This document shows positions 5,296-5,396 of a stretch of DNA of 5,396 nucleotides, one piece after another; positions within the stretch are counted from its first letter, which is position 1, and each line of letters opens with the position of its first letter. Below the pieces are notes generated by a model, which saw nothing but the letters and a program-made list of their open reading frames with translations, was not told the DNA's origin and made no database searches. Source of the DNA: Polynucleobacter meluiroseus (GTDB lineage: Bacteria; Verrucomicrobiota; Verrucomicrobiia; Opitutales; UBA953); assembly GCA_943323725.2 (NCBI GenBank), contig CALPIW020000125.1, forward strand, positions 1 to 5,396. The letters run 5' to 3'. The position numbers and the translations under genes are program-made.

Positions 5296-5396
5296 TCAAC
5301 GCCGCAGCCACCGGGCGACTAATAGCACCAGACCGAGGGCCGCCAGCTGAGCCAGCAGGAAAGGACCGATGTCCGACGGACGGATACCCACGAAAG
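5296..5396 (-). CDS. C-terminal fragment of an aquaporin/MIP-like membrane protein
   Basis: A minus-strand frame runs in from the right edge and ends at TGA 5296-5298, giving 32 residues that end in ARWLRR. It begins FVGIRPSDIGPFLLAQLAALG and continues as one hydrophobic helix. The pattern F-x-GIRP-x-D-x-x-x-F-x-x-AQL, followed by a helix and a short basic tail, matches the last membrane segment of bacterial MIP-family channels of the type often found beside arsenic genes. The NPA motifs would lie outside the window, so the family call rests on this tail alone. The start and most of the gene are missing. It converges on the SbtA-like gene with a 24-bp gap, in which I see no convincing terminator. 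Confidence 0.6.
   Translation of the reverse strand, partial: FVGIRPSDIGPFLLAQLAALGLVLLVARWLRR

Overview
The window looks like a stretch of a high-GC bacterial chromosome with short intergenic gaps. The product mix suggests Verrucomicrobiota or a related Planctomycetes-Verrucomicrobia-Chlamydiae lineage: a PAF-acetylhydrolase-like SGNH lipoprotein, a secreted six-hairpin glycosidase-like protein, a small Sel1-repeat protein, and few Shine-Dalgarno sequences. This placement is inferred from gene style only, because no rRNA or marker gene is present. There are six complete genes and one gene fragment. I see no mobile element, CRISPR array, tRNA or rRNA.

Layout. Positions 71-1182 hold two leftward genes: a small three-helix membrane protein (1182-856) followed by an SGNH/GDSL esterase lipoprotein (799-71). 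An AT-richer divergent gap (1183-1332) contains overlapping inverted repeats with a T-tract. A rightward exported Sel1-like protein follows (1333-1989). It converges on a leftward exported (alpha/alpha)6-toroid, glycosidase-like protein (3259-1994). The two genes are separated by 4 bp, and one perfect palindrome carries both stop codons. Fifty bases upstream of the glycosidase-like gene, on the same strand, is a LysR-type regulator of CbbR/CmpR style (4233-3310). It diverges from a complete SbtA-family (PF05982) permease (4306-5271) across a 72-bp AT-rich gap with a good -10 box and a dyad-symmetric T-N11-A site. The right edge holds the C-terminus of a leftward membrane protein that resembles the last helix of an aquaporin/MIP channel.

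How the genes may work together. The clearest unit is the divergent lysR/sbtA-like pair, which has the classic layout of a LysR regulator controlling its neighbour. The exported glycosidase-like protein may be co-transcribed with lysR. The esterase lipoprotein and the small membrane protein may form a two-gene operon. Nothing in the window links the exported proteins to one pathway, although esterases and glycosidases often act together on polysaccharides. I found no clear previously undescribed system. The most distinctive signals are the shared stop-codon palindrome, the hairpin array at 1191-1240, and the lysR/sbtA-like control region.
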